Below are positions 33,576 to 41,000 of a DNA stretch of 64,000 nucleotides, in pieces. The notes below the pieces were generated by a model. It was not told the origin of the DNA. It ran no database searches and saw nothing but the letters and a program-made list of their open reading frames with translations. Position 1 is the first letter of the stretch, and each line of letters starts with the position of its first letter. Origin of the DNA: DASUPK01 sp963736685 (GTDB lineage Bacteria; Actinomycetota; Thermoleophilia; Solirubrobacterales; 70-9); contig CAVTPZ010000016.1 of NCBI GenBank assembly GCA_963736685.1, positions 62,001 through 126,000 on the forward strand, in the 5' to 3' direction. A program made the translations under genes and the position numbers.

Positions 33576-33977
33576 TCAGACCGCTCGACGCGGCCGGACC
33601 GCAATCGTCATCCGCGAGAGAGCGCAGACGCGCCCCTCGTCGTCCGTCATCTCCACGTCCCAGACCCAGGTGGTCCGGCCGCGGTGCCGGGTCTTGGCCG
33701 ACGCGTTGATGTGGCCCTCGCCGGCGGGGCGCAGGAAGGTGGTGTCGTTGGCCTGCCCCATCGCGACCATGCCGTCCTCTCGCACCGCGTCGTACGTCGC
33801 CGCCGAGCAGATGCTCTCGGCCAGCGTCGCGTACACCCCGCCGTGGACGATTCCGTAGGGCTGGAGGTGGCGAGGCTCGATCCTGATCCGCGCGCGAGCG
33901 TCGTCGGGATCCAGAGAGATCCACTCCGTCCCGATCTCCTCCGCGAACCCCGACGGGATCGTCTCCTCTTGGCCCAT
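33576..33977 (-). CDS. PaaI-like hotdog-fold thioesterase
   Basis: A 133-residue hotdog protein with the PaaI/YbgC-type signature QPYGIVHGGVYATLAESICS, in which the HGG turn and acidic helix residue serve the active site, and GHINASAKTRHRGRTTWVWD near the end. It probably hydrolyses acyl- or aryl-CoA thioesters. ATG 33977 is preferred; it is 25 bp from the divergent glycolipid-binding-like gene. Confidence 0.88.
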   Translation of the reverse strand: MGQEETIPSGFAEEIGTEWISLDPDDARARIRIEPRHLQPYGIVHGGVYATLAESICSAATYDAVREDGMVAMGQANDTTFLRPAGEGHINASAKTRHRGRTTWVWDVEMTDDEGRVCALSRMTIAVRPRRAV

Positions 33978-34002
33978 GGCGCGGCACCATAGTCTGCGCG
34001 GC

Positions 34003-34615
34003 ATGCCCTTCATCGTCTGGACCGGAGTCGAGGAGTGGCTGACGGAGGCAGCCCAGGTGGAGCTGGGCGAGAGCGGCCTGAGTGCGACGGGGCGTTCAAC
34101 TCGGTGCGGAGCCCTCCCCGTTTCGGGTGGACTACCGGCTCGAGGCGCCTCGAAGCTGGGTGACGAGTGAGTTGGAGCTGACCGCCACGGGCGAGGGCTG
34201 GAGCAGGCACCTGCTCCTCGGCCACGACGGCGAGGGAGACTGGCGGGCGGACGTCGCCGACACCGGGGACGTTCCAGGCGGCTCCTGGGATGGCGCCCTC
34301 CCCGATCTCTCGGAAGCCCTCGACATCGACATCGAGAACTCGCCGCTCACCAACACGATGCCGATCCTGCGCGAGCGCTTTCGGGAGGGCGGATCGGGTG
34401 ACTTCGTGATGGCCTTCGTGCGCATGCCGACACTGCGGGTGGAGGCCTCTCCGCAGCGCTATGAGCATGTGGGCAGCACGGACAGCGGGTCGGTGGTGCG
34501 CTACATCAGCCGGGATGGCGACTTCCAGGCCGATCTCGAGCTGGACGCGGACGGGCTGCTCGTCCACTACCCGCGCCTGGCGAAGCGGGTCGGGCCAGGA
34601 CTAACGGTCGGATAA
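34003..34615 (+). CDS. putative glycolipid-binding protein (PF06475-like), frameshifted
   Basis: Two overlapping frames together make one protein. Residues from ATG 34003 read MPFIVWTGVEEWLTEAAQVE, then the frame shifts at the GGGG run 34089-34092. After it the protein continues VQLGAEPSPFRVDYRLE to the stop at 34615. Removing one G restores a continuous protein of about 203 residues with the putative glycolipid-binding pattern. Either a sequencing error or a recent null mutation. A TAGTCT box ends 7 nt before ATG, so the mRNA may be leaderless. Confidence 0.7.
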
Positions 34616-34659
34616 GGCCTGCGTCACGTTCCGGGTTGCTGCCCTACGCTTCCACGCTC

Positions 34660-35862
34660 GTGCCGGTCACGGACGAACAACGCGCGATGCTGCAGCTGCT
34701 GCTCGAAGGGGGGCAGAGCTACGACGACATCGGTTCTCTGCTGGGCATCGCACCCGACGAGGTGCGCTCGCGGGCGCGCACCGCGCTCACCGAGATCGGC
34801 GGCGCTGACCCTGATTCGAACGTCGCCCTCAGCGACTACCTGCTCGGACAGGCCGATCCGATCGGCCGCGCGGACGCGGTCCGGCACCTGCAGAGCGATC
34901 CCGACGCGAACGCACTCGCACAGCGCCTGGTCCAGAACCTGAGGCTTCTCGCCCCCAAGGCCACCCTTCCGGAGGTGCCGGAGCCTCGCGGCGGTCGCCG
35001 CGCCGCGGCCCCTTCCCCGCCGCCGGTGGCCGAACCGGCCACGGCAACGCTGGCGGCGCCTGCTCCCTCTCCTTCAACCGGAACCCCAGCCAAGGGCCCC
35101 GGCATCGCGTCGCGCGCGGCGGGCTTCTTCAGCGGTGGCTTCGGGTCACTCACCGGGAAGCGCCGCACTCAGGCCATCGTCGGCGCCGCCATCGCGGCCG
35201 CCTTGGTGATCGTGGTCATCGTCGTCGCGACCGGTGGCGGGGGCGGTGGATCGAGCGACTGCAAGCCCCTCGATGTCTCCGCCGCTCAGCAGGCGGGTGT
35301 ACCGACGACGAAGCTTGCAGCGATCGGCGATTTCGCCAGCCAGGACTGCGCCCCCGCGGGTCAGGTCACGCTGGTGCCGGTCCCGCCCCCGCAGAACCAG
35401 CAGAGCTCGAACAACAAGGCCGCGATCGCCGGTTTCGCGCTGCAGACCAATGCCGCCCACCTGGATCCGACCTCGAACGGCGACGAGTACGTGCTCTGGC
35501 TCTACGGCTCGGACCAGCAGGCGAGGCCCATCGGCCAGGAGACGGTCAGCGACAGCGGCAATCTGAACGGTGCCGCACCGCTCGCCACGCAGGAGCTCGT
35601 CTACCTGCAGGCTCTTCAGAAGATCCGGCTCTCGCTCGTGACGGCCGCGCAGAAGAACCAGATTCAGCAGTCGCTGCAGGCCCAGCAGGGCAACAAGAAG
35701 GCGACGGGTGTGATCGCGTTCACCGGCACCCCGGTGCTCGAGGGCAGCGGCTCGGATCTGCTGCAGCAGCTCCAGCAGCAGGTGCAGCAGGCTCAGAGCC
35801 AGGCCCAGTCCCAAGGTCAGGCGCCGACCGGCACGGGCGCCTCCAGCGGTAAGAAGGGCTGA
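34660..35862 (+). CDS. HTH-like - TM - RskA-like extracytoplasmic protein, copy 1
   Basis: A 400-residue protein in three parts. The N-terminal about 50 residues (DEQRAMLQLLLEGGQSYDDI, GSLLGIAPDEVRSRARTAL) resemble a sigma-70 region 4 type helix-turn-helix. A Pro/Ala-rich linker leads to one transmembrane helix at about residues 169-190. The outer domain contains GDEYVLWLYGSDQQARPIG, like the anti-sigma RskA C-terminal domain, and ends in a Gln-rich coiled tail. GTG 34660 aligns its start with the next gene. Function unknown; the domain order suggests a membrane-bound regulator. Confidence 0.75.
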   Translation: MPVTDEQRAMLQLLLEGGQSYDDIGSLLGIAPDEVRSRARTALTEIGGADPDSNVALSDYLLGQADPIGRADAVRHLQSDPDANALAQRLVQNLRLLAPKATLPEVPEPRGGRRAAAPSPPPVAEPATATLAAPAPSPSTGTPAKGPGIASRAAGFFSGGFGSLTGKRRTQAIVGAAIAAALVIVVIVVATGGGGGGSSDCKPLDVSAAQQAGVPTTKLAAIGDFASQDCAPAGQVTLVPVPPPQNQQSSNNKAAIAGFALQTNAAHLDPTSNGDEYVLWLYGSDQQARPIGQETVSDSGNLNGAAPLATQELVYLQALQKIRLSLVTAAQKNQIQQSLQAQQGNKKATGVIAFTGTPVLEGSGSDLLQQLQQQVQQAQSQAQSQGQAPTGTGASSGKKG

Positions 35863-35878
35863 GCGAGAACGCCAGCCC

Positions 35879-36646
35879 ATGGCGTTGAGCGAGGATCAGC
35901 GCGCTCTGCTCCGGCTGCTCCTCGCCGGTGACACCTATGAGCAGGTCGCGGGTGTGCTTGGAACCGAGCCCGACGACGTTCGCCTCAGGGCCCACGTGGC
36001 CGTCGAGGCCCTCGACGGGGAACCCGACCGGGAATTCCCTCAGGACACGGTGAGAGCGCGCCTGGAGGCGCTGGAGGGCAGTCCTGGGGCCGACGCCGTG
36101 CCGGCGTCCGCCACCACCGCTCCGAGCGGAATGCGCAGGCCGTGGTTGCTCTGGCTGGCCGCCGGCGCGGTGGCAGTGGCCGCGATCGTCGTCGTGGTGG
36201 TCGCGAGTGGCGGCGGGGGTGATGGGGACACCCAGAGCACGACGAGCGGCGCGCAGGAGGACGTGGTGCCGGTCAGGCTCACCCCTGTAGGGGGCTCCAA
36301 GGCCAGCGGGCGGATCTCGGTCGTCCGCGTCGCCGACCAGCCCGCCGTCGATCTCGCGATCGCCGGCCTCGAGCCCAGCGGCCCCGGCGAGAGCTACGTG
36401 CTCTGGTTCGTGGGCTCTGCGGGCCGCAGCCTGCCGGTCGCCTTTCACGCCGTCGGAGCGGACGGCAGGCTCACGGGGCGAACGCCCATTCCAACCGCGG
36501 CCGAGGGCCTCCTCCCTAACTTCACGAGCGCCGTGCTCACCCTGACGCATCAGCGCGAGGCGGCCGCGGCCGTCCAGCAGGCGGCGCGGAATGCCACCCT
36601 GCCGCAGGTGGTGGGTACGCCCGTGATGCGCGGCGCCCTCCGCTAG
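35879..36646 (+). CDS. HTH-like - TM - RskA-like extracytoplasmic protein, copy 2
   Basis: A 255-residue paralogue of the gene 16 bp upstream. The HTH-like start (SEDQRALLRLLLAGDTYEQV, AGVLGTEPDDVRLRAHVAV) aligns residue by residue. One transmembrane helix lies at about 88-110, and the outer domain contains GESYVLWFVGSAGRSLPV with the same RskA-like pattern but no Gln-rich tail. The pair arose by tandem duplication and is likely co-transcribed. No sigma factor is adjacent, so the partner is unknown. Confidence 0.75.
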   Translation: MALSEDQRALLRLLLAGDTYEQVAGVLGTEPDDVRLRAHVAVEALDGEPDREFPQDTVRARLEALEGSPGADAVPASATTAPSGMRRPWLLWLAAGAVAVAAIVVVVVASGGGGDGDTQSTTSGAQEDVVPVRLTPVGGSKASGRISVVRVADQPAVDLAIAGLEPSGPGESYVLWFVGSAGRSLPVAFHAVGADGRLTGRTPIPTAAEGLLPNFTSAVLTLTHQREAAAAVQQAARNATLPQVVGTPVMRGALR

Positions 36647-36655
36647 CCGTCGAGC

Positions 36656-38263
36656 TCAGCTCGGCAGCAGCTTGCCGGGATTCATGATCCCGGCAGGATC
36701 CAGCTGCTCCCGGACCGCGCGAAGCGCGTCGAGTCCGAGCTCGCCGACCTCGGCGCTCATGTAGGGCGCGTGGTCCCGGCCGACCGCGTGGTGATGGGTG
36801 ATCGTCCCCTCGGTGGCGACGATCGCCTCGCAGGCGGCGGTCTTCGCCTCTCGCCACTGCTCGAGTTCCTCGCCTCGCCGCGACCGGGCGAAGAAGGTGA
36901 AATAGAGCGAGGCGCCGTCCGGATACGCGTGGGACACGTGGCACATCACGATCGAGCGCTCGCCCAGGGCGCCGCGGAGCGCGCCGCCGACCGCCTGGTA
37001 GAGCTCCTCGAGGCGGCTCCAGGTGTGGGCCGTTTCCAGTGTCTCGACCATCACTCCGATGTTCATCAGCTCGTCGCGCAGGTACGGGCCTCCGTACCGG
37101 TTGCGGTTCCAGGAGCGGCCGGCGGCCGAGCCGAGAGGAACCGCGCCGCCGAGCCGCAGGCGAGTCTGGCCGAGCGAGCGGCGGCGCCGAACCGACTCCC
37201 GCTCGCCCTCCCAGCCGCAGATCATCAGGCAGCCGCCCTTGCGCCGCCGCACCGACAGGTAGGCGTCCAGCGCCTGCTTCTGGACGCCCTGGGTGCCGGC
37301 GAGGTCGAGCGAAACCCGGGTCTCCTCCTCGTCGGAGAGGCGCAGCACGTCGGGTGCCTCGCGGTGTTGTGCGAGGTCGCGGACGATCTCACGCCCGCTT
37401 TCGAAGCTCTCCACCATCCAGCCCTCGTAGTGGCGCTCACGCGGCGCCGGGCGCACCCGGCAGGTGACCTCCGTGATCACGCCGAGTGTTCCCTCGGACC
37501 CGAGCACCATCTCGCGGAGCGACGGTCCGGCCGCCGTGTGCGGCGTCTGTCGCGTCCGAAGCCGGCCGGCGGGCGCCGTCAGCTCGAGGGAGGTGACCAT
37601 CTCGTCGAAGCGGCCGTATCCGCTCGAGGCCTGGCCGGCCGAGCGGGTGGCGGCGAACCCGCCGATCGTCGCCTCCTCGAAGGACTGCGGGAAGTGACCG
37701 ATCGTGGCACCTCGCGCCCCCAGGGCCGTCTCGGCATCGGGGCCTGAGAGGCCGGGGCCGAGCGTCGCCGTCAGGGAGGTCGCGTCGAGATCGACCGACC
37801 GCAGGCGGGACAGATCGAGGGAGACGACCGCCGAGTGCCCGCCATCGACGGCATCGAGGCCGCCAACGACGCTGGTCCCGCCGCCGTAGGGAACGACGGC
37901 AACGCCGGCGGCTGCGCAGGCGCCGAGCACGGCCTCGACGCCGGCCGAGTCGGCGGGCCGCAGGACGGCGTCGGGGGCCTCGTCCAGGCGCCCCGAGCGC
38001 AGGCGGATCAGGTCCGGATAGCTGCGCCCCGCTGCGCGGCGCAGGCGATCCTCGGTTCCGTCGAGGACCTCGCCGGCGGCGGTTCGAACCGCCTCGGGCA
38101 CCGGGCGCGGCTCGGGTAGGGAGACCTGGTCGAGAGCAACCGGCTCGCCGGCATCCTCGGGCTTCACGCCGAGCTCCTCGCGCAGCGCATCGACTGCCCG
38201 TGCCGGCAGATCGAGGCGGCGCTCGGGGTCCCCCCAGCCCCACCACTTCATCTCGGCGGTCAC
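36656..38263 (-). CDS. FAD-linked oxidase, alkyldihydroxyacetonephosphate synthase-like
   Basis: A 535-residue VAO/PCMH flavoprotein. The N-terminal FAD-binding part has VVPYGGGTSVVGG and EATIGGFAATRSAGQASSGY. The C-terminal FAD-oxidase_C part has GGPYLRDELMNIGVMVETLE, THHHAVGRDHAPYM and MNPGKLL. The YGGPYLRD and HHHAVGRDH signatures match alkylglycerone-phosphate synthases, which form ether-lipid bonds, though bacterial members may oxidise other substrates. It is the last gene of the rsiG-like - FHA - ftsR-like - SRPBCC run, 2 bp after the previous gene. Confidence 0.88.
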   Translation of the reverse strand: MTAEMKWWGWGDPERRLDLPARAVDALREELGVKPEDAGEPVALDQVSLPEPRPVPEAVRTAAGEVLDGTEDRLRRAAGRSYPDLIRLRSGRLDEAPDAVLRPADSAGVEAVLGACAAAGVAVVPYGGGTSVVGGLDAVDGGHSAVVSLDLSRLRSVDLDATSLTATLGPGLSGPDAETALGARGATIGHFPQSFEEATIGGFAATRSAGQASSGYGRFDEMVTSLELTAPAGRLRTRQTPHTAAGPSLREMVLGSEGTLGVITEVTCRVRPAPRERHYEGWMVESFESGREIVRDLAQHREAPDVLRLSDEEETRVSLDLAGTQGVQKQALDAYLSVRRRKGGCLMICGWEGERESVRRRRSLGQTRLRLGGAVPLGSAAGRSWNRNRYGGPYLRDELMNIGVMVETLETAHTWSRLEELYQAVGGALRGALGERSIVMCHVSHAYPDGASLYFTFFARSRRGEELEQWREAKTAACEAIVATEGTITHHHAVGRDHAPYMSAEVGELGLDALRAVREQLDPAGIMNPGKLLPS

Positions 38264-38265
38264 GC

Positions 38266-38724
38266 CTACTCGCCGCCCGTGGCGGCCGTCTCAAGGCCCG
38301 CCAGGGCCTCATTCAGCGTTCGCCCGATCGCCCTTCTCATCATCGGGGCGCCGAATCGGGAGAGGCCGCGCAGCCTCCTGTCGAGCGACATGGTCACGTC
38401 CGTCTCCCCGTCGTGCGGGTTGAGCTTGATCTCGGTCCGGGCCCGCTTCACGAATTTCTCGAAGGGAGTTCCCTCGACGGTCTGCTCGAAGACGTAGCGC
38501 TCGCCGTCGGTGGCCTCGACGCCGTGGTAGTCGGCACGGACGCCCCTCCCATCCCTGGTCTCGAGCACCTGCGTCCAGCTCCGCCCGGCCGGGTCGCCCT
38601 CGCTGACGTTCTCGACCCGCTGCGTGTTCGGCCACCAGCGCGGCAGGTGGTAGGGATCGGTGACGACAGCCCAGAGGGCACTGGCCGGCGCTGCGATGCG
38701 GCGCCTGCGCACCACTCGTGCCAT
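38266..38724 (-). CDS. SRPBCC (START-like) polyketide cyclase/dehydrase family protein
   Basis: A 152-residue START-like protein (RIAAPASALWAVVTDPYHLP at the N-terminus, RWWPNTQRVENV, and a long C-terminal helix RFGAPMMRRAIGRTLNEAL). The family binds hydrophobic ligands. Its ATG immediately follows the MerR-family stop, and the oxidase starts 2 bp after its own stop, so it is in the middle of a tight operon and may bind a lipid handled by the oxidase. Confidence 0.82.
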   Translation of the reverse strand: MARVVRRRRIAAPASALWAVVTDPYHLPRWWPNTQRVENVSEGDPAGRSWTQVLETRDGRGVRADYHGVEATDGERYVFEQTVEGTPFEKFVKRARTEIKLNPHDGETDVTMSLDRRLRGLSRFGAPMMRRAIGRTLNEALAGLETAATGGE

Positions 38725-39477
38725 TTACCCCTCGCCGGTCAGCTTCCGCAGATCGCGGACGAGCAGCATGTGAGTGAGGTTGTTGCAGGCTGCGGCGAGG
38801 CTCTCCAGGTTCTCGATCGCCTCGCGGCGCGTGTTGTGGTTCGAGGAGAGCAGGGCGGCCCCGACGACGGCCTCGAGCAGCTGGGCCTCTCGGTCCGCGG
38901 CGGTGCGCAGGACCTTCAGGTTGCGGCCACCGACGCCGAACCGAGCGAGCTCCGCGCTCGCCTGGACGATCTCGCGGTCGGTGTCGTCATAGAACTTCGT
39001 GCCCTCCACGGTGTCCGGCTGGACGAGCCGCCAGTCCTCGAGGTCCTTGATCAGGGCCGGGGGGACGCCGGTCACGTCCACGAGCTCCTCGAGCGACATC
39101 CGGGAGCCCTTCCCGGCTTCGACCGTGGCCGCCCGGCGCAGGGCGGCGCCGGTCCGCTCCTCCCGCGCGCCGGCCGCGAGCTCCTGGCGGATCACCCGCA
39201 ATGGCAGGAACTCGTCGCGCTGCATTCGCAGGATCGTCCGCAGCCGCTCGACGTCGGCCTGGCTGTAGAGGCGATAGCCGCCCGGCGTGCGACGCGGAGA
39301 GAGCAGTTTCTGGTCCTCGAGGTAGCGGATCTTCGAAATCGAGATGTCCTCGAACTCGCGGCTCAGGATCTTGGTCACCGCACCGATGGTGAGGGCCTTG
39401 CGGTTGGAGGGCGTCGTATCGGAGGCGCCGTCGGTGGCGGTGCGATCGAAGGGTGTGGCCGATGCTTCCATCGTCAC
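38725..39477 (-). CDS. ftsR: MerR-family regulator, FtsR-like
   Basis: A 250-residue MerR-type protein. The winged HTH (LTIGAVTKILSREFEDISIS, KIRYLEDQKLLSPRRTPGGY, RLYSQADVERLRTIL) lies at about residues 28-105, followed by a long helical region. Its stop-start overlap with the FHA gene (4 nt) is the arrangement of actinobacterial garA and ftsR; FtsR in corynebacteria activates ftsZ. The symbol is assigned from this synteny and domain match, so the target is inferred. Confidence 0.75.
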   Translation of the reverse strand: MTMEASATPFDRTATDGASDTTPSNRKALTIGAVTKILSREFEDISISKIRYLEDQKLLSPRRTPGGYRLYSQADVERLRTILRMQRDEFLPLRVIRQELAAGAREERTGAALRRAATVEAGKGSRMSLEELVDVTGVPPALIKDLEDWRLVQPDTVEGTKFYDDTDREIVQASAELARFGVGGRNLKVLRTAADREAQLLEAVVGAALLSSNHNTRREAIENLESLAAACNNLTHMLLVRDLRKLTGEG

Positions 39478-39944
39478 TTCTCCAGGTAGCTCAGCTTGTA
39501 CTTGCCGATTTGGATCTCGTCCCCGTCCGCGAGCTCATGGGACTCGATCCGGCGCCGGTTGACGTAGGTGCCGTTGAGCGATCCGAGGTCGTCGATGTAG
39601 AGGCCGTCCTTGCGCCGGACGAGCAGGGCGTGGTTGCGGGAAACGGTGACGTCGTCGAGGAACACGCCCGCGTCGGGCGTGCGGCCGATCGAGACGCGGT
39701 CGTCGTCGAGGGTGAAGCTCTCCCCCGCGCGCCCGCCGCCGGAGCGGATCACCAGAGCCGCCCCATGCTTCTCGACGACCTCGTCGATGTCGACCTGGTG
39801 CATCTCGCCGGCCTCGTCGACCGTGTAGGTCATCGTCGTCGGCTCGTCCTTCCCCTCCGGACGGGAGAGGTAGGCGCCGCACTTCTGGCAGTAGTTGGCC
39901 CCCTCGGCGTTGACGAACCCGCACTCGGGGCAATGGATCGCCAC
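39474..39944 (-). CDS. FHA-domain protein with N-terminal zinc ribbon (GarA/OdhI-like)
   Basis: The 156-residue protein has a zinc ribbon (Cys5, Cys8, Cys19, Cys22) and a TTMTY segment (Thr36, Thr37) resembling the kinase-target motif of GarA/OdhI. A C-terminal FHA domain follows (RVSIGRTPDAGVFLDDVTVS, RNHALLVRR, DLGSLNGTYVNRRRI). GarA and OdhI control 2-oxoglutarate metabolism when phosphorylated by PknG or PknB. The zinc ribbon is an addition in this lineage. It sits between the rsiG-like and ftsR-like genes. Confidence 0.88.
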   Translation of the reverse strand: MAIHCPECGFVNAEGANYCQKCGAYLSRPEGKDEPTTMTYTVDEAGEMHQVDIDEVVEKHGAALVIRSGGGRAGESFTLDDDRVSIGRTPDAGVFLDDVTVSRNHALLVRRKDGLYIDDLGSLNGTYVNRRRIESHELADGDEIQIGKYKLSYLEK

Positions 39945-39957
39945 GATTGACCCCTGT

Positions 39958-40224
39958 CTAGGTCGGAGGCTTGGTCGGGGGCTCGGAGCGGCCGGCGAGG
40001 ATCTCGCTCAGCCGCTGCACGTCGTCTCCCTTGATCAGCGTGGCGCCCTCGGGGCGGTTCTCACGCAGCCGGTTGACGAGCTCGGCCCGCAGGATGTCGA
40101 TCTGCCCGTGCAGGATCCGGCGGCGGTAGGACACCTCCTGCTCCTCTGCGGTCAGATTGTCGATCAGCTCCTTGAGCTCCTGGTCGCTCATCGAGCCGAT
40201 ATCGGGAAATGTGTCTTCCTCCAC
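39958..40224 (-). CDS. rsiG: RsiG-like small helical protein (possible c-di-GMP-responsive anti-sigma factor)
   Basis: An 88-residue all-helical protein. The Streptomyces RsiG c-di-GMP motif is E-x3-S-x2-R-x3-Q-x3-D. Here the same spacing is met by Glu28, Ser32, Arg35, His39 and Asp43, with His replacing Gln. In Streptomyces, RsiG plus c-di-GMP holds the sigma factor WhiG inactive. First gene of the operon with FHA and ftsR-like genes, 29 nt downstream of a TATAAT box. No WhiG-type sigma gene is in the window, so partner and ligand binding are inferred. Confidence 0.7.
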   Translation of the reverse strand: MEEDTFPDIGSMSDQELKELIDNLTAEEQEVSYRRRILHGQIDILRAELVNRLRENRPEGATLIKGDDVQRLSEILAGRSEPPTKPPT

Positions 40225-40252
40225 GGATCCTCCGGTCGGTCTTGGGCGAGCG

Positions 40253-40279
40253 ATTATATGGCTGCGAGGCCAGTCTCAA
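40253..40279 (-). promoter_or_regulatory. promoter of the rsiG-like operon (TTGAGA / TATAAT)
   Basis: On the minus strand, TTGAGA (40279-40274) and a perfect TATAAT (40258-40253) are separated by 15 bp, slightly short of the usual 17. The -10 box ends 28 nt before the rsiG-like ATG at 40224. Confidence 0.7.
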
Positions 40280-40341
40280 CCGCTGCTTGAAGGTTCGGTC
40301 GAGCGATTGCAGGGCGAACAGGCCCTAACAGCGCAGACAGC

Positions 40342-40989
40342 TCAGGCCGCCTGGGCCGCGAGCTCTCGGAGTCCGGCTCGCGCATAGGCGATCGTCCCGA
40401 GGATCCCGAGCACCACGCCGACGATCAGCATCGCGCTCCAGACCCAGCTGTCGGAGACCATCGCGAAGAAGAGCGACGCCATGACCGGCGCGACGGCGAT
40501 CCTGCCGAGCCAATTGATCTGCAGCTCGCCGATCCGCCTCAGCGCAAGCTCGGCGAGGATGGCGGTGATCACCTCCCTCGCCACCAGCACTGCGAGCGCC
40601 CAGCGCGGCAGCAGCTCGAAGTGCCAGCAGACCACGACTCCCGAGAGGATCGTCAGCCGGTCGACGATCGGGTCCAGGATTGCTCCCATCCGGCTGTACT
40701 GTCCCGTGGCCCGGGCGAGGAACCCGTCCAGGTAGTCCCCGGCGGCGATCAGCCAGAAGATCGCCGCCGCCCAGGGGTCACGGCCATCGCCGGAGGAGAA
40801 CGCCAGATAGAGAAAGACCGGCAGGCCGGCGAGCCGCAGGTAGCCCACGGCATTTGGAATCGTCCAGGGCCGCAGGGGCTGTCCCGGCCTGGTCTGGCGC
40901 GGCGGAGGGCCCGAGCGGTCGAGCCCGAACTGGCGCCGGAAACCCTTTCGCCGCCCCTTACGCAAGGATTGTTCGCGGCTCCTGGACAC
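40342..40989 (-). CDS. pgsA: CDP-alcohol phosphatidyltransferase, PgsA-like
   Basis: A 215-residue membrane protein with the complete CDP-alcohol phosphotransferase motif D-x2-D-G-x2-A-R-x8-G-x3-D-x3-D (AAGDYLDGFLARATGQYS, then GAILDPIVDR) and several helices. It most likely makes phosphatidylglycerol-phosphate or a related anionic lipid. GTG 40989 is chosen because upstream codons overlap the divergent proS; only 11 bp separate the two starts. A cardiolipin synthase or PI-phosphate synthase role cannot be excluded. Confidence 0.85.
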   Translation of the reverse strand: MSRSREQSLRKGRRKGFRRQFGLDRSGPPPRQTRPGQPLRPWTIPNAVGYLRLAGLPVFLYLAFSSGDGRDPWAAAIFWLIAAGDYLDGFLARATGQYSRMGAILDPIVDRLTILSGVVVCWHFELLPRWALAVLVAREVITAILAELALRRIGELQINWLGRIAVAPVMASLFFAMVSDSWVWSAMLIVGVVLGILGTIAYARAGLRELAAQAA

Positions 40990-41000
40990 GGAGCGAGCAT

